A stretch of DNA of 64,000 nt. Origin: an uncultured Bacteroidota bacterium (GTDB lineage Bacteria > Bacteroidota > Bacteroidia > Bacteroidales > UBA932). Positions 26,922 through 35,092 of the stretch are shown in pieces. The notes under the pieces were generated by a model. It saw nothing but the letters and a program-made list of their open reading frames with translations. It had not been told where the DNA came from and did not search any database. How positions within the stretch are numbered: position 1 is the stretch's first letter; each line of letters opens with the position of its first letter. Both the position numbers and the translations under genes were made by a program. Where the stretch lies: assembly GCA_937901965.1 (NCBI GenBank), contig CALGSW010000010.1, forward strand, positions 62,001 to 126,000, written 5' to 3'.

Positions 26922-28364
26922 ATGGAAAAATCAGATATAGGATTGATAGGTCTTGCGGTAATGGGAGAGAATCTCGTGCTGAATATGGAGAGTAAAGGAT
27001 TCAGGGTATCTGTTTACAACAGAACCTTTGATGTAACACAGAAATTCATTAAAGGAAGGGCCTCCGGTAAGCAAATTATGGGGTATGAAAATATCCAGGA
27101 CATGGTTTATTCTCTTAAATCACCAAGGAAGATAATGTTGATGGTAAGAGCAGGAGCAGTTGTTGATACTGTTATTGAGCAAGTTATTCCATATATGGAT
27201 TCCGGAGATATTATAATTGACGGGGGAAATTCTCACTATCTTGATAGTGAGAGAAGAGAGAGTTATCTTTCCTCAAAGGGTATTCTGTTTATTGGAACGG
27301 GTGTCTCAGGAGGTGAGGAGGGGGCGTTAAAGGGGCCATCAATTATGCCGGGAGGTTCAACAGAAGCTTGGCCTTTAGTTCAGCCGATACTCAGCTCGGT
27401 TTCAGCAGTTGCAGAAGATGGAGAGGCTTGTTGCGCCTGGACAGGAAAGGGGGGAGCCGGCCATTTTGTAAAAATGGTTCACAACGGAATTGAATATGCA
27501 GATATGCAGCTGATTTCAGAGGCATACTCTTTCATGAAGAGTGTAATGGAAATGGATAATGAGGAGATATCAGCCACTTTCAGTGAGTGGAACAAAGGAA
27601 AACTCAAAAGTTACCTTATTGAGATAACAGCTAAAATCATTAACCATAAAGATTCAGATGGCAGTTATCTTTTGGATAATATTCTGGATGCGGCCGGACA
27701 GAAGGGAACTGGAAAATGGAGTGTTGAAAGTGCAATGGAATATGGAATCCCTTTAAATTTAATAGCTACTTCAGTATTTGAGAGATCACTCTCTGCTATG
27801 AAGGAAAAAAGAGAACTTGCATCTTCACTATTTCCCGGAAAAGTAAATCCAATAGATAGACCTCACCTGGATGACGTAAGAGACGCACTGTTTGCTTCTA
27901 AATTAATTTCTTACACTCAGGGATTTGAGCTGATGCAAAGTGTCTCAGATGAGAAGGGATGGAGTCTGAATCTATCTTCAATTGCGAAAATATGGAGAAA
28001 CGGATGTATAATAAGATCCTCTTTTTTGAATAACATTGCAGATTCATACTTGAAGAATCCAAATCTTAAAACACCGCTTTTCTCAGAGTATTTTATTAAT
28101 GAAATAAAAATCTCCATGGAAGGGTGGAAAACAGTTGTTGCTAAAGCTGCAATATCCGGTATACCTCTTCCTGCATTTAGCAGTGCATTAAACTATTATT
28201 ACTCATACACATCAAAGAAATTGCCTGCAAACCTTATACAAGCTCAGAGAGATTTTTTTGGAGCCCATACATTTGAACGGACAGATTATCCACGAGGTCA
28301 ATTTTTTCATGAAAACTGGACCGGAGAGGGAGGAGAGACAAAATCCGGAGTTTACACCGTTTAA
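26922..28364 (+). CDS. gnd: 6-phosphogluconate dehydrogenase, decarboxylating
   Basis: A 480-residue NADP-dependent enzyme that converts 6-phosphogluconate to ribulose 5-phosphate and CO2. The N-terminal Rossmann loop is GLIGLAVMGENLVLN. GTGVSGGEEGALKGPSIMPGG and KGGAGHFVKMVHNGIEYAD hold the substrate-binding and catalytic residues, and the C-terminal HTFERTDYPRGQFFHENW is typical. Length fits the long-chain form. It heads the gnd-zwf-pgl operon. A weak -7 element (TATATTTA) lies upstream. Confidence 0.96.
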   Translation: MEKSDIGLIGLAVMGENLVLNMESKGFRVSVYNRTFDVTQKFIKGRASGKQIMGYENIQDMVYSLKSPRKIMLMVRAGAVVDTVIEQVIPYMDSGDIIIDGGNSHYLDSERRESYLSSKGILFIGTGVSGGEEGALKGPSIMPGGSTEAWPLVQPILSSVSAVAEDGEACCAWTGKGGAGHFVKMVHNGIEYADMQLISEAYSFMKSVMEMDNEEISATFSEWNKGKLKSYLIEITAKIINHKDSDGSYLLDNILDAAGQKGTGKWSVESAMEYGIPLNLIATSVFERSLSAMKEKRELASSLFPGKVNPIDRPHLDDVRDALFASKLISYTQGFELMQSVSDEKGWSLNLSSIAKIWRNGCIIRSSFLNNIADSYLKNPNLKTPLFSEYFINEIKISMEGWKTVVAKAAISGIPLPAFSSALNYYYSYTSKKLPANLIQAQRDFFGAHTFERTDYPRGQFFHENWTGEGGETKSGVYTV

Positions 28365-28367
28365 TGT

Positions 28368-29876
28368 ATGCAAAAAATGAAAAGCAAAACCATGGTTATT
28401 TTTGGAGGATCAGGAGATCTTGCAAAAAGGAAATTGATTCCTGCGCTGTACATGCTCCATAAAAAATCATCACTTGACCCTGACTTTACTATTGTTGCAA
28501 CGGGCAGAACCTCAATTTCGGTTAATGAATACAGAATCAGAGCAAATGAAGCATTGAACAGGTATCTTAATGCTTATGATATTGATGATTCTCAGGTCTC
28601 TTCTTTCCTTAGTCGTTTAAATTACTTTATCTCTGATCCAGAAAAGCTTTCTGACACAATTCAGTTAGGTGATTTTATAAAGAGCATCAGTGAAAATAAG
28701 CATAATGTACTTTACTACCTGGCAACTCCTCCGTCATTATACGGTGTAATACCTGCCAATCTTAAAGCTGCCGGGTTAATCTCATCAGAAAGCAGAATAA
28801 TTGTTGAAAAGCCCTTTGGTTATGACCTCTCTTCGGCAAAGAGAATGAATGATCAATTAAGAGAGGTATTTGAAGAGAAACAGATATTCAGGATTGATCA
28901 CTTTCTTGGCAAAGAGACAGTTCAGAATATACTTGCACTGCGGTTTGCAAATGGAATATTTGAACCTTTGTGGAATAGAAATTATATTGAGAGAGTGGAG
29001 ATTACAGCCGTTGAGAACATGGGCGTTGAAAACAGAGGAGGATTCTATGATAATACTGGAGCATTGAGAGATATGGTTCAGAATCATCTTATACAGCTTC
29101 TTGCATTAGTTGCAATGGAACCGCCCATTGCGTTTAACGAGAAAGAATTCAGGAATGAGGTTGTAAAGGTGTACAGATCTTTGAGACCTCTTACAGAAGA
29201 TGAAATATGCCATAATGTAGTAAGGGGACAGTATATTGAATCTCATTTCTCCGGAGGTAAGAGGGTCGCCCCATACAGGGAGGAGAAAAATATAAATCCA
29301 GCATCTATGACAGAGACTTTTCTGGCCATGAAGGTAAATATATCTAACTGGAGATGGGAGGGTGTCCCTTTTTATATAAGAACCGGAAAACAAATGCCTA
29401 CTAAGGTTACAGAGATTGTAATTCATTTCAGGCAGACACCTCACAGTCTATTTAGTAGCAGAGACAATCAACCGGCGCAGAATCAGTTGATAATTAGGCT
29501 GCAACCTAATGAAGGTGCCGTTCTGAAATTTGATGTTAAAATTCCCGGGTCAGGTTTTGAAATTAAACAGGTTCCTATGGAATTCACTTACGATAAATTG
29601 GGGGGAGTTCAATCTGGTGATGCATATTCAAGACTTATTGAAGATTGCTTAAATGGTGAATCTGTTCTGTTTACGAGAAGTGATGCAGTAGAAGCTAGTT
29701 GGTCATATTTTGATCCAATTTTAAGTTATTGGAAAACAAATGAAAAAGTTCCTCTCTATGGCTACCCAGCCGGAACGTGGGGACCAGTTGAGAGCGATAA
29801 AATAATTGAAAATCAAAAAAAATGGATTAATCCATGCAAGAACCTTACAGACACAGATAAGTATTGCGAATTATGA
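28368..29876 (+). CDS. zwf: Glucose-6-phosphate 1-dehydrogenase
   Basis: A 502-residue enzyme for the first step of the oxidative pentose phosphate pathway, making 6-phosphogluconolactone and NADPH. The N-terminal IFGGSGDLAKRKLIPALY binds the coenzyme, and RIDHFLGKETVQN is the catalytic signature with its Lys and His. Order and length are normal. The start at 28368 is three bases after gnd; a second ATG nine bases on is also possible. Its stop overlaps pgl by four bases. Confidence 0.96.
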   Translation: MQKMKSKTMVIFGGSGDLAKRKLIPALYMLHKKSSLDPDFTIVATGRTSISVNEYRIRANEALNRYLNAYDIDDSQVSSFLSRLNYFISDPEKLSDTIQLGDFIKSISENKHNVLYYLATPPSLYGVIPANLKAAGLISSESRIIVEKPFGYDLSSAKRMNDQLREVFEEKQIFRIDHFLGKETVQNILALRFANGIFEPLWNRNYIERVEITAVENMGVENRGGFYDNTGALRDMVQNHLIQLLALVAMEPPIAFNEKEFRNEVVKVYRSLRPLTEDEICHNVVRGQYIESHFSGGKRVAPYREEKNINPASMTETFLAMKVNISNWRWEGVPFYIRTGKQMPTKVTEIVIHFRQTPHSLFSSRDNQPAQNQLIIRLQPNEGAVLKFDVKIPGSGFEIKQVPMEFTYDKLGGVQSGDAYSRLIEDCLNGESVLFTRSDAVEASWSYFDPILSYWKTNEKVPLYGYPAGTWGPVESDKIIENQKKWINPCKNLTDTDKYCEL

Positions 29877-30583
29877 AAACTCCTTCTCAACTGCTAACGG
29901 AACGAATAATTGCAATTCATTCAAAATTTAATGTTGAAAACAGAATGAATCTAGCAATTTCCGGTGGAAGTTCACCTGACACATTGTTTAACCTTTGGAG
30001 TGGAGCGTACTCACAGTTAATTGACTGGAGGGCTATTAATATTTATTGGGTAGATGAGAGATGCGTACCTCCAGACCATCCTGAAAGCAATTATGGCAGA
30101 GCTTTTTCCAAATTTTTAAGTAAACTGTCTATCCCTGAAAACAATATTTTCAGGATAAAGGGTGAAATAAGCAATCTTGATGCGGCTAAAGAATATAATG
30201 AAATTATCAGAACCAAACTTGGAGACAAGGGATTTGATATTGTAATACTTGGAGTTGGTGAAGATGGTCATACATCTTCAGTATTTCCTGGTCAGACCCA
30301 GTTGTATTATTCGGATTATTTTTATATGCCGTCCTTTAACCCCAAAACAGGTCAAAAAAGAATCTCTCTTACACTTTCAGGCATTTTAAAGTCAGGAGAG
30401 ATAGTTTTTTATCTTGAAGGACCATCAAAATTTGGGATTATTAAAGAGATATCAATGAATAGATCCTCAGATAGTTTCTTACCTGCTGAATTTATTATTA
30501 AAAAGGCAGCAAAAACCTGGATTTATTGGGACAATTCTCCATCTCTTGCCAATATTAATATAAATTCTATATTTGTGATATAG
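29873..30583 (+). CDS. pgl: 6-phosphogluconolactonase
   Basis: A 236-residue enzyme of the SOL/NagB-like family that hydrolyses 6-phosphogluconolactone. LAISGGSSPDTLFNLW binds the phosphate, INIYWVDERCVPPDHPESNYG and VILGVGEDGHTSSVFPG are the family motifs. The ATG at 29873 overlaps the zwf stop (ATGA). A TTG start at 29864 is less likely. It completes the oxidative branch gnd-zwf-pgl and is followed after three bases by a histidine kinase gene. Confidence 0.95.
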   Translation: MKTPSQLLTERIIAIHSKFNVENRMNLAISGGSSPDTLFNLWSGAYSQLIDWRAINIYWVDERCVPPDHPESNYGRAFSKFLSKLSIPENNIFRIKGEISNLDAAKEYNEIIRTKLGDKGFDIVILGVGEDGHTSSVFPGQTQLYYSDYFYMPSFNPKTGQKRISLTLSGILKSGEIVFYLEGPSKFGIIKEISMNRSSDSFLPAEFIIKKAAKTWIYWDNSPSLANININSIFVI

Positions 30584-30586
30584 ATT

Positions 30587-32197
30587 ATGGAAAACGATAA
30601 TATCATAATTTCAAACAATTTTGGATGTGATGCAGAGACATTTGAAACTCTGATAGGTGTCCTGCCCGGTTTTGTGTACAGATGCAAAAATGATGCAGAC
30701 TGGACTATGCTCTATATCAGCAGCCAGTGTTCAGATATTACCGGCTATTCACCGAATGATATTATCTACAATAATAAAATATCTTTTAACGAAATTATTT
30801 CACAAGAATACAGAATTTATCTTCATGAAAGATGGCATGGTATATTGAAGATAAGAGGAGTTTTGAAAGAGGAGTACAAGATTACTACAAAAGATGGAAA
30901 AGTTAAGTGGGTGCTTGAACAGGGAAGGGGTGTATTTGATTCTGACGGTAATTTAAAATATTTGGACGGATATATTACTGATATAACTTCGCGTAAAGAG
31001 GCAGAAGACAGACTTGTACAGAAGAATATTGAACTTCACCTGGCAAAGGAGAGGGCAGAAGAGAGTGAGAAACTGAAAACTGCTTTTCTTGCTAACCTCT
31101 CTCATGAAATAAGAACTCCCATGAATGCTATAATGGGATTTGCAGAGATGCTTAAAGAGAATGATCTTGAAATAAATCAGCGAGATAGTTTTATTGATAT
31201 TATAAACAGAAGCGGCACTCATTTACTATCAATTATCAACGATATAATTGAAATGTCAAAAATTGAGTCAAAACTTATAACACCAAATTATGAAGAGGTT
31301 GATATTGATCTCTTGTTAGATGTTGTATATAAGACAATGCTCGCAACAATAACTAATGATAAAAAGTTAGACTTAAGATATTTGTCTTCAGACAAACAAC
31401 TTGAATACAAAATTAGCACAGACCCGGTTAAGTTAAGACAGATTATATCAAATCTTATATCAAATTCAATTAAATACACAGATGATGGTTATGTTGAATT
31501 CTGGTATGAAATATCAGAATCAGACAAAGAAAAGGATATTGTTTTCTATGTAAAGGACACTGGTATTGGAATTGATAAAGCACATCAGGATGAGATATTT
31601 GAAAGATTCAGAAGAATTGACAGTGATAAACAAACTATAGGAAGAGGCGGCTCCGGATTGGGGCTGGCTATATCAAAAGCCTATGTTGAGATGTTGGGAG
31701 GGGATATTGAAGTTGAATCAGAATATGGAAAAGGTTCTCTGTTTAAGTTTTCAATACCACTTATAATTTGTGCTAAAAATAAGAAAGCTAAGGATACAGA
31801 ACTATTAGAAAAAGGATTTGAGATGAATAATCAAATGAGAATTCTGGTAGCTGAGGATGAGGACACGAATTATTTATACCTCTCAGCGCTGCTCTCCAAG
31901 TGCCATCACACTGTTCTGAGAGCTGTAAACGGACAAGAGGCTGTTGAGATTGTTAAGGAAGATAACAATCTGGACCTTGTTCTTATGGATATAAAAATGC
32001 CTATACTAAATGGATATGATGCGCTTAGACTTATTAAAAAGTTAAAGCCCGCACTTCCAGTCGTAGCTCAGACTGCGTATGCTTTATCTGATGATGAACA
32101 AAATATTCGTGCAGCCGGTTTTGACGGCTATATCGCAAAGCCAATTATGAAAAATAAACTTGTATCAATACTGGAATCAATTACCAAACACTTATGA
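30587..32197 (+). CDS. Cytoplasmic hybrid histidine kinase: PAS - HisKA - HATPase - REC
   Basis: A 536-residue soluble two-component sensor with no membrane segment. A PAS domain with PAC extension (about 20-140) is the likely sensor. The HisKA box LANLSHEIRTPMN puts the phosphorylated His at 173. The ATPase has DTGIGI and GRGGSGLGLAISKAY. The C-terminal receiver has EDED acidic residues, Asp468 (LVLMDIKMP) and the conserved Lys in YIAKPI. A separate output regulator is not adjacent, so phosphate may pass on to an unknown partner. It lies three bases after pgl and overlaps the peptidase gene by four bases, so it is part of the pentose phosphate operon. Confidence 0.9.
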   Translation: MENDNIIISNNFGCDAETFETLIGVLPGFVYRCKNDADWTMLYISSQCSDITGYSPNDIIYNNKISFNEIISQEYRIYLHERWHGILKIRGVLKEEYKITTKDGKVKWVLEQGRGVFDSDGNLKYLDGYITDITSRKEAEDRLVQKNIELHLAKERAEESEKLKTAFLANLSHEIRTPMNAIMGFAEMLKENDLEINQRDSFIDIINRSGTHLLSIINDIIEMSKIESKLITPNYEEVDIDLLLDVVYKTMLATITNDKKLDLRYLSSDKQLEYKISTDPVKLRQIISNLISNSIKYTDDGYVEFWYEISESDKEKDIVFYVKDTGIGIDKAHQDEIFERFRRIDSDKQTIGRGGSGLGLAISKAYVEMLGGDIEVESEYGKGSLFKFSIPLIICAKNKKAKDTELLEKGFEMNNQMRILVAEDEDTNYLYLSALLSKCHHTVLRAVNGQEAVEIVKEDNNLDLVLMDIKMPILNGYDALRLIKKLKPALPVVAQTAYALSDDEQNIRAAGFDGYIAKPIMKNKLVSILESITKHL

Positions 32198-34626
32198 AAT
32201 TTTCAAAACTCATTTTATTGCTCGTGATTATCTTCATGAACACTGCTCCTTTTGCATCTGTCAATGCACAGGAGAATGTTAAATTCCAAATCCCCCCTGC
32301 TGAAATATTAGAGCTGGCAGATTATGAGAGAGCTCCCTCTGTAATGACAGACTCTAAGAATGAATATTTCATTTTTACCTACAGAAATACATATAAAAGC
32401 TTAGATGAACTAAATCAACCTGAATTAAAGCTTGCCGGCCTCAGAATTAATCCCATTGTTAATATATCTTCAGCTGTTGTATATGTTAACAATATTAAAA
32501 TCAGGAAATCTACCGAGTCTACGGAATATCAGCTTGAAGGTCTTCCATCAAATCCAAAAATTTCAAATATTCAATTCTCACCGGATGAAAGAAAACTTCT
32601 TTTTACAAATACAACGTCAAATGGTGTGGAACTTTGGATTGCAAACCTGGATTCAAAAAATGCAATAAAGCTATCAGACAAACTCCTTAATGCAAATATG
32701 GGCAATCCGGCAACTTGGTCAAGAGACGGAAGCTATGTTATTGCCCGAATTTTACCTACCGACAGAAAACCTCTGATTGATGAATCAAAAAATATCCCTG
32801 ATGGACCGATTGTATCTGTAGGAGAGGGGAAAGTTTCGCAGAACAGAACATATCAGGATTTACTCAAAAACAAAAATGATGAGCAGAATTTTGAAACGAT
32901 TGCAACGTCTGAATTATGGAGAATAAATATCTCCGATGGGAGCAGTCAACTTTTTCTGGGAGCTGATATTTATGCAGGTGAAAGCTTTTCACCTAACGGG
33001 GAGTATCTGATGATTACAACAATTCAAAAACCATTTTCTTATATAGTTCCCCTTAGCAGATTTCCCCAGGTTTCTAAAGTATATTCTAAAGAGGGAGAAT
33101 TTATAAAAGAGGTTAATAGCGTACCATTGATAGAGATTCAACCAAAGGGATTCAGCTCTACCAGAGTGGGAAAAAGATCAATGGATTGGAGAGCAGATAA
33201 AGCTGCATCTCTGTACTTTGTTGAGGCTCTTGATGGAGGAGACCAATCTGTTGAAGTACCATTCAGAGATCTTTTGTTTACATGGGACGCCCCATTTAAT
33301 ACAGAACCGAATGAGATTGTTAAAATACCTCAGCGTTTTGCAGGTGTAATCTGGGGAGATGATGCTACTGCAGTATTAAGAGATATGTGGTATGATACAA
33401 GGATGTCCTCTACATACCTTTTTACACCATCATTGTCAAATCAGGAACCAAAGTTAATTAACAAAAGAAACAGACAGGATATTTACTCTGATCCCGGATC
33501 TTTTGAAACAAGAAGAAACCAATACGGAAGATATGTTCTGGCAATTGAAAATGGAAACTTACTCCTTATTGGAGAAGGGTACACTAAAAATGGACAATTC
33601 CCATTTATTGATGAATTCAATTTGAAAACACAAAAAACTAAGAGACTATACCAGTCAAACTATACGAATAAAAAAGAGGATATCCTTTCTGTGACTGATT
33701 TTAAAAAAGGGATTGCTTTAGTACGAATTCAATCAAAAACCGAGTATCCTAATTATTATTTTATAAACTTCCGCAAGAAGACAGATCCTCAGCAACTAAC
33801 GAATTTTAATAATCCTTTCAAAAAACTTGAAAAAGTTCATAAAGAGGTTATAAAATATAAAAGGAGTGATGGTGTTATTCTTTCAGGGACTCTTTATATA
33901 CCGGAAGGATTTGATAGAACAAAAGATAATAAATTACCATTGCTAATCTGGGCATATCCAGAAGAATTTAAGGATGCTGCCTCTGCAAGTCAAAGCACAC
34001 ATAATCCTAATGAATTTACTGCTCCGTCATATGGATCTTTCGTTTACTGGGCAGCAAAAGGTTATGCTGTTCTGGATGATGCATCCTTCCCTATAATTGG
34101 TGAGGGAAATAAGGAGCCTAATGATACTTTTATACAGCAGTTGGTTGATAATGCAAAAGCAGCAATTGATGCTGTCGATTCACTTGGATATATTGACAGA
34201 ACAAGAGTAGGTGTGGGCGGGCACTCATATGGTGCCTTCATGACGGCAAACCTTTTGACTCATTCAGATCTATTTGCTGTTGGTATTGCAAGAAGCGGCG
34301 CTTACAACAGAACCCTCACTCCATTTGGATTCCAGAATGAACAAAGAAATTACTGGGATGTCCCTGAAGTGTATAATACTATGTCTCCATTTATGAATGC
34401 ATCAAAGATGAAAACTCCATTACTTCTTGTTCATGGAGAGGCCGATAATAATCCGGGAACATTCACTCTTCAGACTGAGCGATATTTTCAGGCTTTAAAG
34501 GGCCTTGGTGCTCCTGTCAGAATGGTAATTCTACCAAAGGAGTCGCATGGTTATTCAGCAAGAGAAAATATTCTTCATTTGCTTTGGGAACAGGATCAGT
34601 TTTTTGAGAAGTATCTTAAAAAGTAA
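32194..34626 (+). CDS. Exported S9-family serine peptidase, glutamyl endopeptidase-like (S9D)
   Basis: An 810-residue exported peptidase with a signal peptide ending near ASVNAQ. A long beta-propeller region leads to an alpha/beta hydrolase with the nucleophile motif GVGGHSYGAFMTANLL (Ser678), an acid-site region VHGEADNNPGTF and the His motif PKESHGYSARE. The combination of HSYGAF with the following GIARSGAYNRTLTPFGFQ is that of the S9D branch that includes plant chloroplast glutamyl endopeptidase; specificity here is inferred. It overlaps the upstream kinase gene by four bases and is followed by a terminator. Confidence 0.85.
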   Translation: MKFSKLILLLVIIFMNTAPFASVNAQENVKFQIPPAEILELADYERAPSVMTDSKNEYFIFTYRNTYKSLDELNQPELKLAGLRINPIVNISSAVVYVNNIKIRKSTESTEYQLEGLPSNPKISNIQFSPDERKLLFTNTTSNGVELWIANLDSKNAIKLSDKLLNANMGNPATWSRDGSYVIARILPTDRKPLIDESKNIPDGPIVSVGEGKVSQNRTYQDLLKNKNDEQNFETIATSELWRINISDGSSQLFLGADIYAGESFSPNGEYLMITTIQKPFSYIVPLSRFPQVSKVYSKEGEFIKEVNSVPLIEIQPKGFSSTRVGKRSMDWRADKAASLYFVEALDGGDQSVEVPFRDLLFTWDAPFNTEPNEIVKIPQRFAGVIWGDDATAVLRDMWYDTRMSSTYLFTPSLSNQEPKLINKRNRQDIYSDPGSFETRRNQYGRYVLAIENGNLLLIGEGYTKNGQFPFIDEFNLKTQKTKRLYQSNYTNKKEDILSVTDFKKGIALVRIQSKTEYPNYYFINFRKKTDPQQLTNFNNPFKKLEKVHKEVIKYKRSDGVILSGTLYIPEGFDRTKDNKLPLLIWAYPEEFKDAASASQSTHNPNEFTAPSYGSFVYWAAKGYAVLDDASFPIIGEGNKEPNDTFIQQLVDNAKAAIDAVDSLGYIDRTRVGVGGHSYGAFMTANLLTHSDLFAVGIARSGAYNRTLTPFGFQNEQRNYWDVPEVYNTMSPFMNASKMKTPLLLVHGEADNNPGTFTLQTERYFQALKGLGAPVRMVILPKESHGYSARENILHLLWEQDQFFEKYLKK

Positions 34627-34640
34627 AGTGCTAAAAAATG

Positions 34641-34672
34641 AAGGGTGATATTTAATGTCACCCTTTATTTTA
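34641..34672 (+). terminator. Terminator of the gnd-zwf-pgl-kinase-peptidase unit
   Basis: An 8-bp stem, aagggtga (34641-34648) with tcaccctt (34658-34665), closes a 9-base loop and is followed by a T-rich stretch. It sits 14 bases after the peptidase stop. Confidence 0.8.
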
Positions 34673-34681
34673 TTACTTTTG
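34651..34681 (+). promoter_or_regulatory. Promoter of the histidine-rich protein and TonB receptor (TTTA-N19-TACTTTTG)
   Basis: TTTA at 34651-34654 and TACTTTTG at 34674-34681 are separated by 19 bases, with a full -7 match. The -33 part falls in the loop of the preceding terminator. The ATG at 34696 follows 14 bases later. Confidence 0.6.
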
Positions 34682-34695
34682 CGCTCTGCTGATTT

Positions 34696-35046
34696 ATGGA
34701 ACAGATTAGAAAAAGTTTTCTAAAATATCTTGTCTTAATATCGTTTATCACTTATTATAGTGGTGCTACGATGTTTTATCATGCACACATTCAGGGAGAC
34801 GGTAAGATTGTCCATTCTCATTTTTATCTTACAGGTGATGCCTCAGCTCCATCCCACTCCCATTCAAATTCATCTCTTTCATTACTAGCTCTATTACTTT
34901 CGTCATTAAATTTTATAGTTTCATCTCTGTTATTACAGTCTGTATACAATAAAATACAATCAATTATCAGTATCAGTGATCAGCGAAAGCCATCATTATA
35001 CTTTAATTTACAAATTCAATCAAGGGCACCTCCGGCAGTTAGTTAG
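34696..35046 (+). CDS. Small histidine-rich membrane protein next to a TonB receptor
   Basis: A 116-residue protein of unknown function. Two hydrophobic segments (about 9-28 and 61-82) flank a loop with paired histidines at 29/31, 40/42 and 54/56 (YHAHIQG, VHSHFY, PSHSHSN). Such HxH pairs commonly bind zinc, copper, cobalt or nickel. It has its own promoter and lies 46 bases upstream of a TonB-dependent receptor gene in the same direction. I infer a role in handling the metal or metal complex imported by that receptor; nothing proves which metal. The protein is too short to be a transporter itself. Confidence 0.7.
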   Translation: MEQIRKSFLKYLVLISFITYYSGATMFYHAHIQGDGKIVHSHFYLTGDASAPSHSHSNSSLSLLALLLSSLNFIVSSLLLQSVYNKIQSIISISDQRKPSLYFNLQIQSRAPPAVS

Positions 35047-35092
35047 CTTGCTATAATTAAATTCTTCAACTAACTAATTAACATATATTTAA

